64,000 nucleotides of DNA from positions 13,374,932-13,438,931 of the forward strand of contig CAIIXF020000012.1 in assembly GCA_903813345.2 (NCBI GenBank). The letters run 5' to 3'. Numbering within the stretch: position 1 is the first letter of the stretch; each line of letters starts with the position of its first letter. Origin of the DNA: Owenia fusiformis. Taxonomy: Eukaryota > Annelida > Polychaeta > Sabellida > Oweniidae. Position numbers and translations under genes: made by a program. Below are positions 56,401 through 64,000 of this stretch, one piece after another. Below the pieces are notes generated by a model. It did no database searches. It had not been told where the DNA came from and was given only the letters and a program-made list of their open reading frames with translations.

Positions 56401-56634
56401 GCTGCCACCTTTTGAATGTCTATTGGGGCATCCAGATTTACAGAAATCACCACATGTGCTGCAATCACATATTTCCGCAGATATAAGGGATGGGATACTT
56501 TTCACAGATGATGCCCGACTCAACGATCCTGGTGATTTTGGAATACAATCCGAGTGCCACTCAACTTTATATGAAGTTGGAATTTGGTACTCAAGGTATG
56601 TTTGGTTCTTTACACTATCAATTGGTGTTCCCAT
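34756..56634 (-). CDS. MYO18A: Unconventional myosin XVIII, IQ-rod-tail part with two candidate start exons
   Basis: Common exons (minus strand): 51517-51389, 51063-50926, 50701-50612, 49334-49215, 48921-48813, 48653-48523, 48106-47952, 47783-47660, 46221-46120, 45782-45681, 45480-45370, 45073-44822, 44598-44485, 43584-43468, 41912-41829, 41436-41113, 38497-38364, 37826-37692, 35209-34756. All borders are GT/AG and frames join, giving about 974 residues. The protein follows vertebrate MYO18A closely: [13 protein letters not shown] with an IQ motif ([17 protein letters not shown]), [15 protein letters not shown], an unbroken coiled coil including [13 protein letters not shown] and [13 protein letters not shown], then [18 protein letters not shown] and a Ser/Asp-rich tail. 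It acts as a dimeric actin/membrane-linked cytoskeletal protein in the family. No motor exon is seen up to 64 kb. Two start exons (56634-54316 and 52665-52234) join in frame. Motor exons may lie beyond the window. Confidence 0.93.
37934..38036 (+). repeat. tRNA-derived sequence (tRNA-Leu/Ser-like SINE head or tRNA pseudogene)
   Basis: GTTGGCCGAGAGGGCTTCAG resembles an A box in a type II tRNA. The stretch GAGGTTGCGAGTTTGAGAC, about 60 bp further on, matches a B box. There is no clean acceptor-stem pairing, and a TG-rich tail follows. It lies in the intron between the rod end and the tail of the myosin gene. Confidence 0.5.
40985..41096. repeat. 28-bp tandem repeat, four copies
   Basis: Units start GTCACCACGTACTGGTGGTT at 40985, 41013, 41041 and 41069. 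The first three are identical and the fourth diverges after CGTAC. It begins 17 bp from the donor of the myosin exon ending at 41113. Within each unit CCACGTACTGGTGG is nearly self-complementary. Confidence 0.9.
41113..43584 (-). CDS. Myosin XVIII exons: distal coiled-coil rod
   Basis: Three exons (43584-43468, 41912-41829, 41436-41113), phase 0. Encodes [33 protein letters not shown], then [21 protein letters not shown] 700-bp palindromic element and a minisatellite lie in the intron between the first two. Confidence 0.92.
41639..41755. repeat. Dispersed repeat, inverted copy of 23944-24062
   Basis: Carries ATTGCTATTTTTACTGTTAT, then GTTGGATGTACGTTTGGCCC and CATCAGTACAAATAAAATCC, the reverse complement of the copy left of the LRR gene. 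The family is unknown. Confidence 0.75.
41993..42676. mobile_element. Palindromic MITE family, copy 2 (myosin intron)
   Basis: Same family and orientation as 4361-5081, with GGGTATCGATATGGCGAAC at the left. Slightly shorter, and the right end is more decayed (CTCCAAACCGATACC). Long similarity runs through CTTGGTATCATGTTTCCAGA and the inner inverted pair. Confidence 0.82.
42735..43470. repeat. About 65-bp minisatellite containing copies of a myosin splice donor
   Basis: On the minus strand units read roughly AAGGCAGCTGTACAACAG|GTACTTTTC and then CCCATCATGCTTTTATCTCCC. The first unit is the real 3' end of the exon 43584-43468. About ten units follow, five of them nearly identical (the exon-derived part is then TAAGTCAGCCACACAACAG). 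Confidence 0.9.
43651..44093. mobile_element. Composite inverted-repeat elements in the myosin intron
   Basis: TATATAATGGTTCTTTCTGT (43651) pairs with ACAGAATGAACCATTATATA (43743). Directly next to it TTATGCCACTCTAAGTTC (43768) pairs with GACTTAGAGTGGTATAA (44077), with inner inverted units around GTATACGCTGGAGTGTATAC. These are two adjacent or nested MITEs, non-coding. Confidence 0.7.
44485..46221 (-). CDS. Myosin XVIII exons: middle coiled-coil rod
   Basis: Five exons (46221-46120, 45782-45681, 45480-45370, 45073-44822, 44598-44485), all phase 0. Landmarks nearly identical to the vertebrate protein are [56 protein letters not shown] and [14 protein letters not shown]. Confidence 0.93.
46222..46850. 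repeat. Degenerate tandem repeat (about 140 bp) containing copies of a myosin splice acceptor
   Basis: Segments near 46470, 46532 and 46669 repeat the acceptor region of the exon 46221-46120 (plus-strand TCTTCAATGTCTG plus the downstream CACAACA, ATATCCCATAATGCA and AGCAGA blocks). Two of them keep CAG next to ACATTGAAG or ACATTGAGG on the minus strand. Confidence 0.75.
46851..47659. other. Myosin intron, unremarkable
   Basis: AT-rich intron sequence with no repeat or exon recognised. Confidence 0.45.
47660..50701 (-). CDS. Myosin XVIII exons: proximal coiled-coil rod
   Basis: Six exons (50701-50612, 49334-49215, 48921-48813, 48653-48523, 48106-47952, 47783-47660). The heptad pattern is unbroken except for an acidic loop ([13 protein letters not shown]) at the place where vertebrate MYO18A has its own acidic break. 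Encoded landmarks are [32 protein letters not shown], and [17 protein letters not shown]. Confidence 0.92.
49335..50611. other. Myosin intron with one copy of a dispersed 100-bp repeat
   Basis: Around 50440-50570 lies TGAATGAACCATATCATTTT, then ACAATTTAGAGTGTTCACTA and TTATTCCTTGCTGATTCCAC. Similar segments lie near 53220, 53880, 58490, 59665 and 60255. No exon recognised otherwise. Confidence 0.5.
50926..51063 (-). CDS. Myosin XVIII exon: second IQ-like/neck segment
   Basis: 46 codons. Encodes [20 protein letters not shown], then [20 protein letters not shown]. The RDWxWWKL(Y/F)TxVxPLL block is the conserved hinge before the rod in myosins. Confidence 0.93.
51389..51517 (-). CDS. Myosin XVIII exon: end of converter/lever and IQ motif
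   Basis: 43 codons, phase 0 at both ends. Encodes [18 protein letters not shown], then [26 protein letters not shown] and the RGYLARK IQ core correspond to the motor-neck joint of MYO18A, so the exon can follow either a motor exon or one of the start exons. Its donor is the weak AAA|GTTTGT. Confidence 0.92.
51843..52105. repeat. 87-bp tandem repeat, three copies, open on the minus strand
   Basis: Units start 87 bp apart (the CTCC of CTCCGACATTGCTACAT at 51851, 51938 and 52025). On the minus strand each can read [20 protein letters not shown] between G-rich linkers. It lies in the intron between start exon B and the IQ exon and has no ATG, so it is more likely a repeat than coding. Confidence 0.85.
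52234..52665 (-). CDS. Myosin XVIII candidate start exon B (144 codons)
   Basis: An ATG at 52665 has an in-frame TGA four codons upstream. The frame ends PPWYKSEVK with donor AAG|GTAAGG in phase 0, again in frame with the IQ exon (VFFRAGG). The sequence is Asn/His-rich, with [19 protein letters not shown] and [14 protein letters not shown], and has no known domain. An acceptor-like TTCACAG lies inside at 52651. An internal exon from there would need a phase-1 partner, which start exon A does not offer. Confidence 0.5.
52666..54231. other. Region between start exons A and B; possible promoter of start exon B
   Basis: AT-rich, with two copies of the dispersed ATTCCTTGCTTATTCCACTC-type repeat (53220-53300 and 53860-53930). 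No exon recognised. If start exon B is real, its promoter would lie near 52700-52900. Confidence 0.4.
54316..56634 (-). CDS. Myosin XVIII candidate start exon A (773 codons, disordered head)
   Basis: The ATG sits in a strong context (GTCACCATGG), with an in-frame TGA about ten codons upstream, so this is a real initiator rather than an internal exon. It ends CGAG|GTAAGT in phase 0, the phase needed by the IQ exon at 51517. The protein is mostly low complexity (Asn, Asp, Ser, His). It has a Cys cluster near residues 54-69 ([14 protein letters not shown]), a Tyr-rich repeat region near 315-400 (EKPGYYD, EKPGYSR, EKYGYKE), a run of NETRHDD heptads near 615-660, and VRDDI repeats near 745-768. 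No known domain is recognised. A continuation of the frame to 54232 (ending MTEFGG, donor GG|GTATGT) would leave phase 2 and does not fit the IQ exon. Confidence 0.72.
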
Positions 56635-59600
56635 GGTGACAGTTGCTACGTTACAGTTACAGGATCAATTTAATATATCCAGTGCAATAGTTACTCTATC
56701 AAAGGTGATATTGATTGAGGGTTGGTTCCATATAAATTAAAACACTTTTCTTCAATATTTTAGTGGCTACATTCATGTTGCTTTGTCAATTCGTTGCTTG
56801 TTCATCAATATTGTCAAACAAACAAATGTTTTCAAAATATCCCGAATCATTTGACAATATATCTATTCTTTGTCCTCATATATTTCTGCGTGAATCTTAA
56901 GTGAGCTAACTTGTTATTCCAATACATACATGTACTAGATCATAAGTATACTCGAATATACACTGATAACAATACAATGTATATCTGAACTTTTATAGTC
57001 ACAATGTCAATTGTTTATCAACTTTACCTGAAATTATAAGAGAATGAGATAATGATTCATACTTCACAGTCTTCAATTGATTATGATATCCAATGTAGTG
57101 CTCTCTTGATTACATCATGTGTAATACTGTGAAGTCATACAATAATATATTGACATTGTTCATCCTTGAATACTTCTCATATTCAGCACAAATCCATAGA
57201 CATTCAGCATAAATTCTAAACATTCAACACGAAACCATAATCATTCAACACAAATCCTTAACATTCAGCATAAAACCATGAACATTCAGCACAAATCCTT
57301 AACATACAGCATTGAAACCATGAACATTCAGCACAAAACCATAAACATTCAGTATAAATCCTTAACATTCTGCATTAAAACATGATCATTCAGCACAAAT
57401 TCTTCACATGCAGTATAAAACCATGAACATTCAGCCCAGATCTTTATCATTTAGCATAAACCATAAACATTCAGCATAAAACCATCAACATTCAGCACAA
57501 ATCTTTCAGAATATAATCACTCCACACAAAAACCAACAACACCTGTGATTTACCTCAACACCAAACTTCCCAAATTCTAAAAATCATGATCTTGAAAGTA
57601 TCAATTTTGCATGATACAAAGATAAGTGACAAGATACATGAACTTGAGATCCTAGACATGAGAATGTTTCAAGTGTGGCATATAAAAGCATAGAGTAGAA
57701 GATTGTACACAAAATTAAACACCAATCTTGAGATAACAATTGGTTGATTACACCTTGTCTGAATACTAGAAATTATGCACAAATTACACATACTGATCTT
57801 GATCCATCCAACTAAATTTTTCACTTGACACAAAATGACCTTGACCATAACATTTGATTAAATTTGGATTTACTAGATTTAAAGTTGAAGCTAAACTTCT
57901 TGAACATCAACTACACATCGTGACAGACCAATTTTGTGATTCTGTTATATTTATCATTTTCAGCTTTAATCATGTTAGTATTCATGAGTAACTTGATAAC
58001 AAGGTCCATTATAAAATGGGTTTTCAACTAGAGCCCATGATTATATTACAATAACTGAATTGATGCAGCAAATGACATAGATGAAGGTGATGATTAGTTC
58101 CATAAAAATAACATTTCACATATTTCTCATGCCACCCTTGACTTAACTCTTTGTTTTGGCTTTTTGGAAGGGCAAATTTAATGTAAAATCATATGAGAAG
58201 ACACATTATTTGTAACAGAAGCAGTTTACATGAACCATAAACTGAACCATACATACCTTCCTTCATCCATGTTATTCATTGTATCCATATTGTTATCAAA
58301 ACGCTCATAATAGACAAAGTTACACCAAAATCACATGATCAAAAATTGTTCATGTTCAAGTGCTCCTATACAGCTACTAAATTATACTCGGCAATTCTAA
58401 TATTTTCAACCAAGTCCTGATTGATTTCTTACATCTTTTCCAAAAACTAAATGAAGTCAATAACTTTCTTCTCTATCTATTGAATTTAGTCTATTACTTT
58501 ATTCCTTGAAATTCCATTTCTTTTCCTCTATTTCACTTTCATAACATGACTATCATGCCATGCTATGGTCAGTTGTCAGGCCTGTGTAACATAAACTACT
58601 GGAATGTCCAGTGTCAGTAAAACCCATCAACAAAATAGCAGACACCCCATGTTTCAAACTGCGAATTAAAGTGAAAATAGTGGAATTAGCAAAATAAAAA
58701 ATATACAGGTATAAAGATAATACTTTAAATTGTATAGATACACCAGAAAATTAGGTAGTTCATTCAAATTTTAGAGAGAAATTTGGAGGAATAAGCAAAA
58801 GCAGACGGACAGTTTGAGCAGATATTAATCTCTAGTATGATTTGAACACAAGTGGATGTTGAACACACGTGTGTACTTAAAATATTTCCCAAGTTCAACA
58901 TTAAATTGAATAAACAAGCAAATAGAAAATATTTCATAAAATATTTCATGTTAGAGAAGCATTCATCGATAATTATGCTATTTAGTTTCATCTTGTTTTT
59001 TATGCACCATTAAAAATCAGCTGTGCATCTTTTTATAGCCATTATATTTTTATAGCTATTAAAATGTCCATTATCTAAATAGACATTTCTACTTTAAGAA
59101 TTTACAGATTTAAAATTGGCAAATGTTTATAAAAGTGGCTTTCCTGTTGAAATGTGAATTTGCGAATCAAAATCTTAGCAATATGGTGTAAAGTTTAATC
59201 AAAACAACCAATATTTATAAAAGTACATACTTTATGTTCAACAGTTTAATTCTATGCACTGTATATTATCAATTAGGTCAAGGAAAATTGTAAATATTGC
59301 AAATAATATCAATTTCTCTGTCATAGAATAGTAAATTCCAATATTTTTAATTTAAATTCAGTCTATTTTAGATTTTTGAACAATACCTTTGAACTCACCC
59401 AGCGAATGTATCCAAAGGAAAAGTAAAAAATTTTTTTCAGATATATTATTATTTTAAACAGTTGTCTGCCAAAATAAACAAACATGTGGAACCATGCGAA
59501 TAAAATATTATCAGTATAATATAATATGGACACCACCCTAGACAAAAATCTGTCTTTTGTCATTCATGTTTATTCAACTTCTCGCTTTAATATATCTTAC

Positions 59601-62293
59601 CAAGTCTATAGTTTTTTAATATTTTCGACTGTTTAAGCAGGGGTGTAAGTGTCTCTTAAACTTTGTTCTCTTTATTCCTTGCTTATTCCACTATTTTCAC
59701 TCCATTTCGATTTTGATGGTCGTTGAATTTTATTTACAAGTAATGGATAAGTAGCCAAAATATTTGTTCAGAAACTGCCAATATTGTTATCACATCTATT
59801 TTCAATATCTGTTGTTGGATAGTACATCTCCCTTGAGTCTGATTTAAAATGGGGAAAGGAAAATTGTATTTCAAATCCACCGATTCAACAAAATTTGTTT
59901 TCTAATCCCAGTTCCTATTATTACTATCAAAAATTATTTAATCCAAAATTTTGATGATTATAAAAAAAGCTTACAAATCCTATTTGAAAATGATCAATCA
60001 TCTTCTCATTTTCGATCCTCATTCAACAATGCTTATTTACTGTTCCTTCTTTAAACCATTATCAATGAGGATTCCAATATAATCATTATTCCAATGAATG
60101 TCAACAATGCTTATTTTCCAATTCTTATATTTCAATGATTGAGCTTTCATAAGTGGAAATATTTACCTGAATGACATGACAGTTTTAACAGTATACAGGT
60201 TTAACCTATACCCTCACAAAAAGATCATGGTTGTCATGGCTATTTCATGTTTTTCTCTCGAAATTTGAATGAACCATTTGATTTCTTGCTTTTCTACACA
60301 ATTTAGAGTGTTTCCTACATGCATGATTACCATATTCTTTGATTACTCTCTTTTTCACTTTATTTTGCATTTTAAAGATGACCATCATATCATTTTTATA
60401 AAGGGTGCCATCAATTAATAATCTAATTACCCAGCTTTATTAATTAATGGAATTACTCTGGTGTAATAATGCATCATTTGAACTAATATTACAAGAAGTG
60501 TTTAGATGTACCTAACCACCAGATGTCCAATATTTGCCTACAAATCCATCTAAATAAGATTATTTGATACCTGATGAAATGTTGGTTTTTTTTTCGGGGG
60601 GGGGGGGTGATAAAGAATCAGGAAGTAGAGGGATACCCCCCCCCCCATCCAGGAATTGAGCTACCAAACTGAATCTTCTGGTCTTTGCATACTTACAGCT
60701 AGGTAGTATTTTCATTAGATAAAGCTCAAGATATAACAATACAAGTTGTCTTAATCGGTCTATGTATATTAGATTCCCGCCCCATTGTGGTAAACTACAT
60801 CTTCTCCATCCGTGCTCTTCCTGGGGGATGCTATTAGCATCAGAATGGTCATGCACCAATTCTGCTTCTCATAATCCACTATACAATTCAATAGTTCAAT
60901 TATCAAATTAACAAGTTTTTATTGAACAGGTCCTTTTATTGTTAATTTGTCAAACTAATTTTAGTAGAGGTACATACATGTGTTCTTTAATATCCTGTCT
61001 ATTTTAGATGTATCACTTTTTTTATTCAGATACTCAACTATCAATAAACTAGAGAGGAACTGATATGAAGCTTTGACCTCTCACGCTGGTTCTCATTTAC
61101 ATTTAAATTTTCAACTGGAGAATGTAAAACTTCGTGACAAATGGGAAAAAACTTTGGATTAGAGCATTCTTGTCAAATCTTCACTTAAATATTTTCTCCA
61201 CTTATTTAACACTAGGGATGTTTGGTGCAGATAAGTGCTGGCAGGCTCTGCACACGAAGGAAATTTATTTCTGAGGTGCGTGGTACGCCTGTGGTATCTG
61301 CATGAAAGATTTCCACTAGATTGCAGCACGCAATGGATACTTTAAGGATCCATGTTAGACGGAGGAAAATTTACGCCCGGATTGAACCCCACAGTGCCTG
61401 GACGTTCCATGCTGTAAACTTAAGTGATAGTAGAGGTGTATATGGATACAGTGTTGCTAATGAAACCATCCGGATAACATCTGTTGAAACCCATACAATG
61501 TGGTTTTCGCCCCATTAACCTACCATCTTGCACTGCTACATTTTATCAAATGCTGGTGGAGCCTGATCAACTCTGCTTGGGGTAACTCCTAGTCATATCT
61601 GCTTCAGTTTAATCCCCGAAAGCAGGAGGATTGAGACTGCTAATGAAGCATATTAGGAGCCAGCACTGTTGCATTTAAGATGTTTTAAATTACCACCTTA
61701 ATATCATTGCAGAATTATTGTGTATATTATGATGAAATGTCAACATTTTGAATGAAATTTTACCTAAACTTTTAAACTTTACATAATACAGCAATAAATA
61801 TGACTTGATTGACAGTTGTATACATGGGGAGCCAACCAAACCATAATGTCTTCCCCAAAAAATTCTTTTCTCTTTCAAAGTTTAAATTTTTTTTCAAAAT
61901 AACCATACTACAGGTTAGAAAAAAATATATTCACTTTCCTCACCCTAAATCAAAAAAGCTTTTTTTCCTGTTATAATTTTTCTGGATAATTAAACAGAAA
62001 AAATTACAGGAAAGGGTTATTCATTCATGATTTGTCTTGCCAATATCAAATGGTTTGTCTAAATTAATCAAAAATTATCTCTATAACATGCCAAATCTAT
62101 TGAAATACACAGGTGACCAGAATGATGGGTATCTCAAATTATTGAGATATTTCCTAAAATGACAGAGGTATGAGGAAAATAGTGTAAGGGTTTCCAGTTT
62201 TTATACCACCCTGTACAATACAACATAGTTAGACATCTGATTCATGTATTTAAAAAGAGATAGCTTACAGAACCACAAGAAAATATACAAAAA
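56635..62293. other. Non-coding region right of start exon A
   Basis: No myosin motor exon or other gene is recognised on either strand over 5.6 kb. Contents: the promoter side of start exon A, a 17-20 bp tandem repeat (57180-57515), three copies of the dispersed repeat, poly-G/poly-C runs near 60597 and 60640, and a mariner-like end (ACCACCCTGTA) near 62204. Confidence 0.5.
57180..57515. repeat. Degenerate 17-20 bp tandem repeat
   Basis: Variants of AACATTCAGCACAAATCC and AACATTCAGCATAAAACCAT alternate about 17 times. Non-coding. Confidence 0.85.
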
Positions 62294-63242
62294 ATGATCA
62301 TGAAATTCATAAAATGTCTAAAGAGCTATAAGAAAATAATAATGTATTCAATCATAATTATAATATTTGTTCTGGCTTTGACACGCTACAATGGTTCTCC
62401 AACAGATGATTTTCAAGTAGATAAGATATCAACTTTAAAAACAAAATTCATGACATCAGATGTCAAAATCGTAACTGCTGCAGACTGTAGATATTTTTCC
62501 GGATTGATTGAATTTGTTGCTTCTTTCCATTACTGGGAACCAAACATGATTGTAATAGTATACGATCTTGGATTACAACCAGAACAAAAGAAAGAAGCTG
62601 AAAGTTGGTGCAACGTTCAGATTAATGCCTTGCCTGTTAACACACCTGACCATATAAAAAAGGAAAGAAGGAAAAGATTTTCATGGAAAGCGCTAGTTCT
62701 CCAAGACGCTGTCACGAAATATGGTGCCATATTTTATAATGACGCTGGATCAGTAATACGAGCCCCTTTGGAACCGATAAAGAAACTGATTATTGCTGAT
62801 GGTCATTTTTTTCGTTCAGGGCCAGGATGAGGACATGACAAAACTATTGCACAAAGGAATGTATGCATATTTTGGAGTAAATGTGACACAATTGAAAGGA
62901 AAACGTCACTTTGCAGGAGGCGTCCAAGGATACGTACGTGGTGGCCTTGCTGAAAAACACATACTACACCCTCTGGTAAAATGTTCCATATCCCCAGAAT
63001 GCATCACTCCAATAGGATCCTCTCTTAAGAACCATAGATATGACCAATCAGCACTCTCGATAATAATCTACACATCGGGAATAAAGATTCAGCCTCACAC
63101 TGAATTGTTGATTACTTCACTGAACCAACTGAGCGAAAATCCATTTTTACCAAGTTCCAGAATCATTTGGACATCTCATCAATCAAGCTACAGTTATAGC
63201 AATCGAATTTGCACCAAACAAACATATTTGGATAAAAAATAA
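62294..63242 (+). CDS. DUF1647-like type II membrane glycosyltransferase-like protein, one frameshift
   Basis: Two overlapping frames (62294-62830 and 62793-63242) form one intronless gene of about 315 residues. The N-terminus is a signal anchor (YSIIIIIFVLALTRY). Motifs seen are KIVTAADCRYFSGLIEFVAS, IVIVYDLGL, FSWKALVLQDAV, GAIFYNDAGSVIRAP, HFAGGVQGYVRGG and NHRYDQSALSIII. These fit the DUF1647-like families related to GT-A glycosyltransferases (VIVYDLGL, a YxDAGS box near the DxD position, RYDQSALS near the end), probably acting in the Golgi lumen (inference). The frame shifts by one base in a run of seven T at 62806-62812. It could be a sequencing error, a polymorphism or a recent pseudogene, because both halves are otherwise intact. 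Confidence 0.6.
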
Positions 63243-63308
63243 TATACTCAGATAAGAATTAATGTTTCTTTTGGAGGACTAACAAAATACCAAGATGTAA
63301 GTGATTTA

Positions 63309-63314
63309 AATAAA
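63309..63314 (+). terminator. Candidate poly(A) signal of the glycosyltransferase-like gene
   Basis: AATAAA 67 bp after the stop codon. Confidence 0.4.
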
Positions 63315-64000
63315 AAACAATATTAAACATAGACTTGACTATTCTGGCATATAACAACAGTGTGGCAAATAAGAGGTCGCCAAACGCCAAAAACAGGGAG
63401 TGAAAAAAATTTGGCGATAGATGTTGCGATCTACCTCGACAATTTTGGCGATGGATGTAATCTAACTTCACAGGTTTTATCCCCGATATTTGCTTGATCT
63501 TCTCACAAAAAATCATCGCAAAACAATGTCTAGATCTATCAAAATATTAGCGAACCAATACGAATTAAAATATTCCTTTTACACACGAAACCAAATCGTT
63601 ATAGAACCGCTGCTCTAATTGGCCGAAATACTAAGAATGAAGCGATGTCTACCAATCAAAACCATCTATACATCAATGCTACGATCCCTTTATTTGTTTA
63701 TCTGGCGAAGCACGTGGCTAGGGGGTGAATCAAAAATGCAACAAAACAAAACTCAGTTCGAACAAGACATAAGGGATCTTTTTTATCTTAAATTAACTCC
63801 TAAAACCCTGCCTTGATTGCTCAACCACTGGGTTTATCAAGATTAGTTCCCGGATTAGTCTCTCTCCGTATTACTAGAAAGAGTTCACACGGAGCTTACA
63901 TTGAGACGGCCCCTAATTTCTTTTGAGATGCGCAGATGCACTGCGCAGTAGGTCTGTCAATGCCGGTCACAGTGACCTCGTCTATCAGAGTTCTCGCTGG
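63315..64000. other. Right end, no gene recognised
   Basis: Somewhat GC-richer at the far end (63830-64000), with short open frames only. It may be the flank of a gene beyond the window. Confidence 0.4.

Noticed and set aside
54586-56740. Plus-strand frames opposite start exon A (up to 161 codons, Ile/Val/His-rich)
   Set aside because: They are shadows of low-complexity codons on the other strand, with no domain, splice or start evidence.
57180-57515. Regular short repeats that could suggest a CRISPR-like array
   Set aside because: The units are 17-20 bp, degenerate and have no unique spacers. The setting is an animal genome.

Overview
The window looks like about 64 kb of an AT-rich invertebrate animal genome, most likely a marine lophotrochozoan (mollusc, brachiopod, annelid or nemertean grade). 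The grounds are small exons with GT/AG borders, a metazoan myosin XVIII rod, a dibasic/amidated neuropeptide precursor, lectin/sushi mosaics, a Tx1/L1-like LINE and many short inverted-repeat DNA elements. The species cannot be named from sequence alone. All gene models are read by eye from splice signals, reading phase and protein resemblance; no alignment or database search was run.

Left part (1-18 kb, + strand): the 3' part of a large single-pass membrane lectin gene. Eleven exons run: C-type lectin second half, sushi, Thr/Pro stalk, rhamnose-lectin-like (SUEL) domain, sushi, C-type lectin in two exons, sushi, second stalk, transmembrane segment, cytoplasmic tail. Every extracellular border is phase 1, and the lectin-sushi-stalk unit is present twice. 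Its introns hold a LINE broken by two foldback elements, a mariner-like element and, in the last intron, an intact intronless class A GPCR. The exon-intron junction of the transmembrane exon has been amplified into a minisatellite carrying about ten copies of the splice donor.

Middle part (18-34 kb): an intronless LRR membrane protein (- strand), a truncated copy of its 3' end 2.5 kb away, and a two-exon neuropeptide precursor (+ strand) giving mostly C-terminally amidated AFG-type peptides. Large palindromic elements lie between them.

Right part (34-57 kb, - strand): the IQ motif, the whole coiled-coil rod and the tail of myosin XVIII (MYO18A type), 17 common exons and about 974 residues, all in frame. 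No motor exons are visible. Two candidate start exons (773 and 144 codons) each end in phase 0 and join the IQ exon in frame. This suggests motor-less isoforms, like the rod-only products (catchin/myorod, Drosophila myosin rod protein) made from muscle myosin genes. At several places in this gene an exon border has been copied into the neighbouring intron.

Right end: a single-exon type II membrane protein resembling DUF1647-like glycosyltransferases (+ strand), broken by one frameshift in a run of seven T. The remaining sequence is intronic or intergenic, with diverse repeats.
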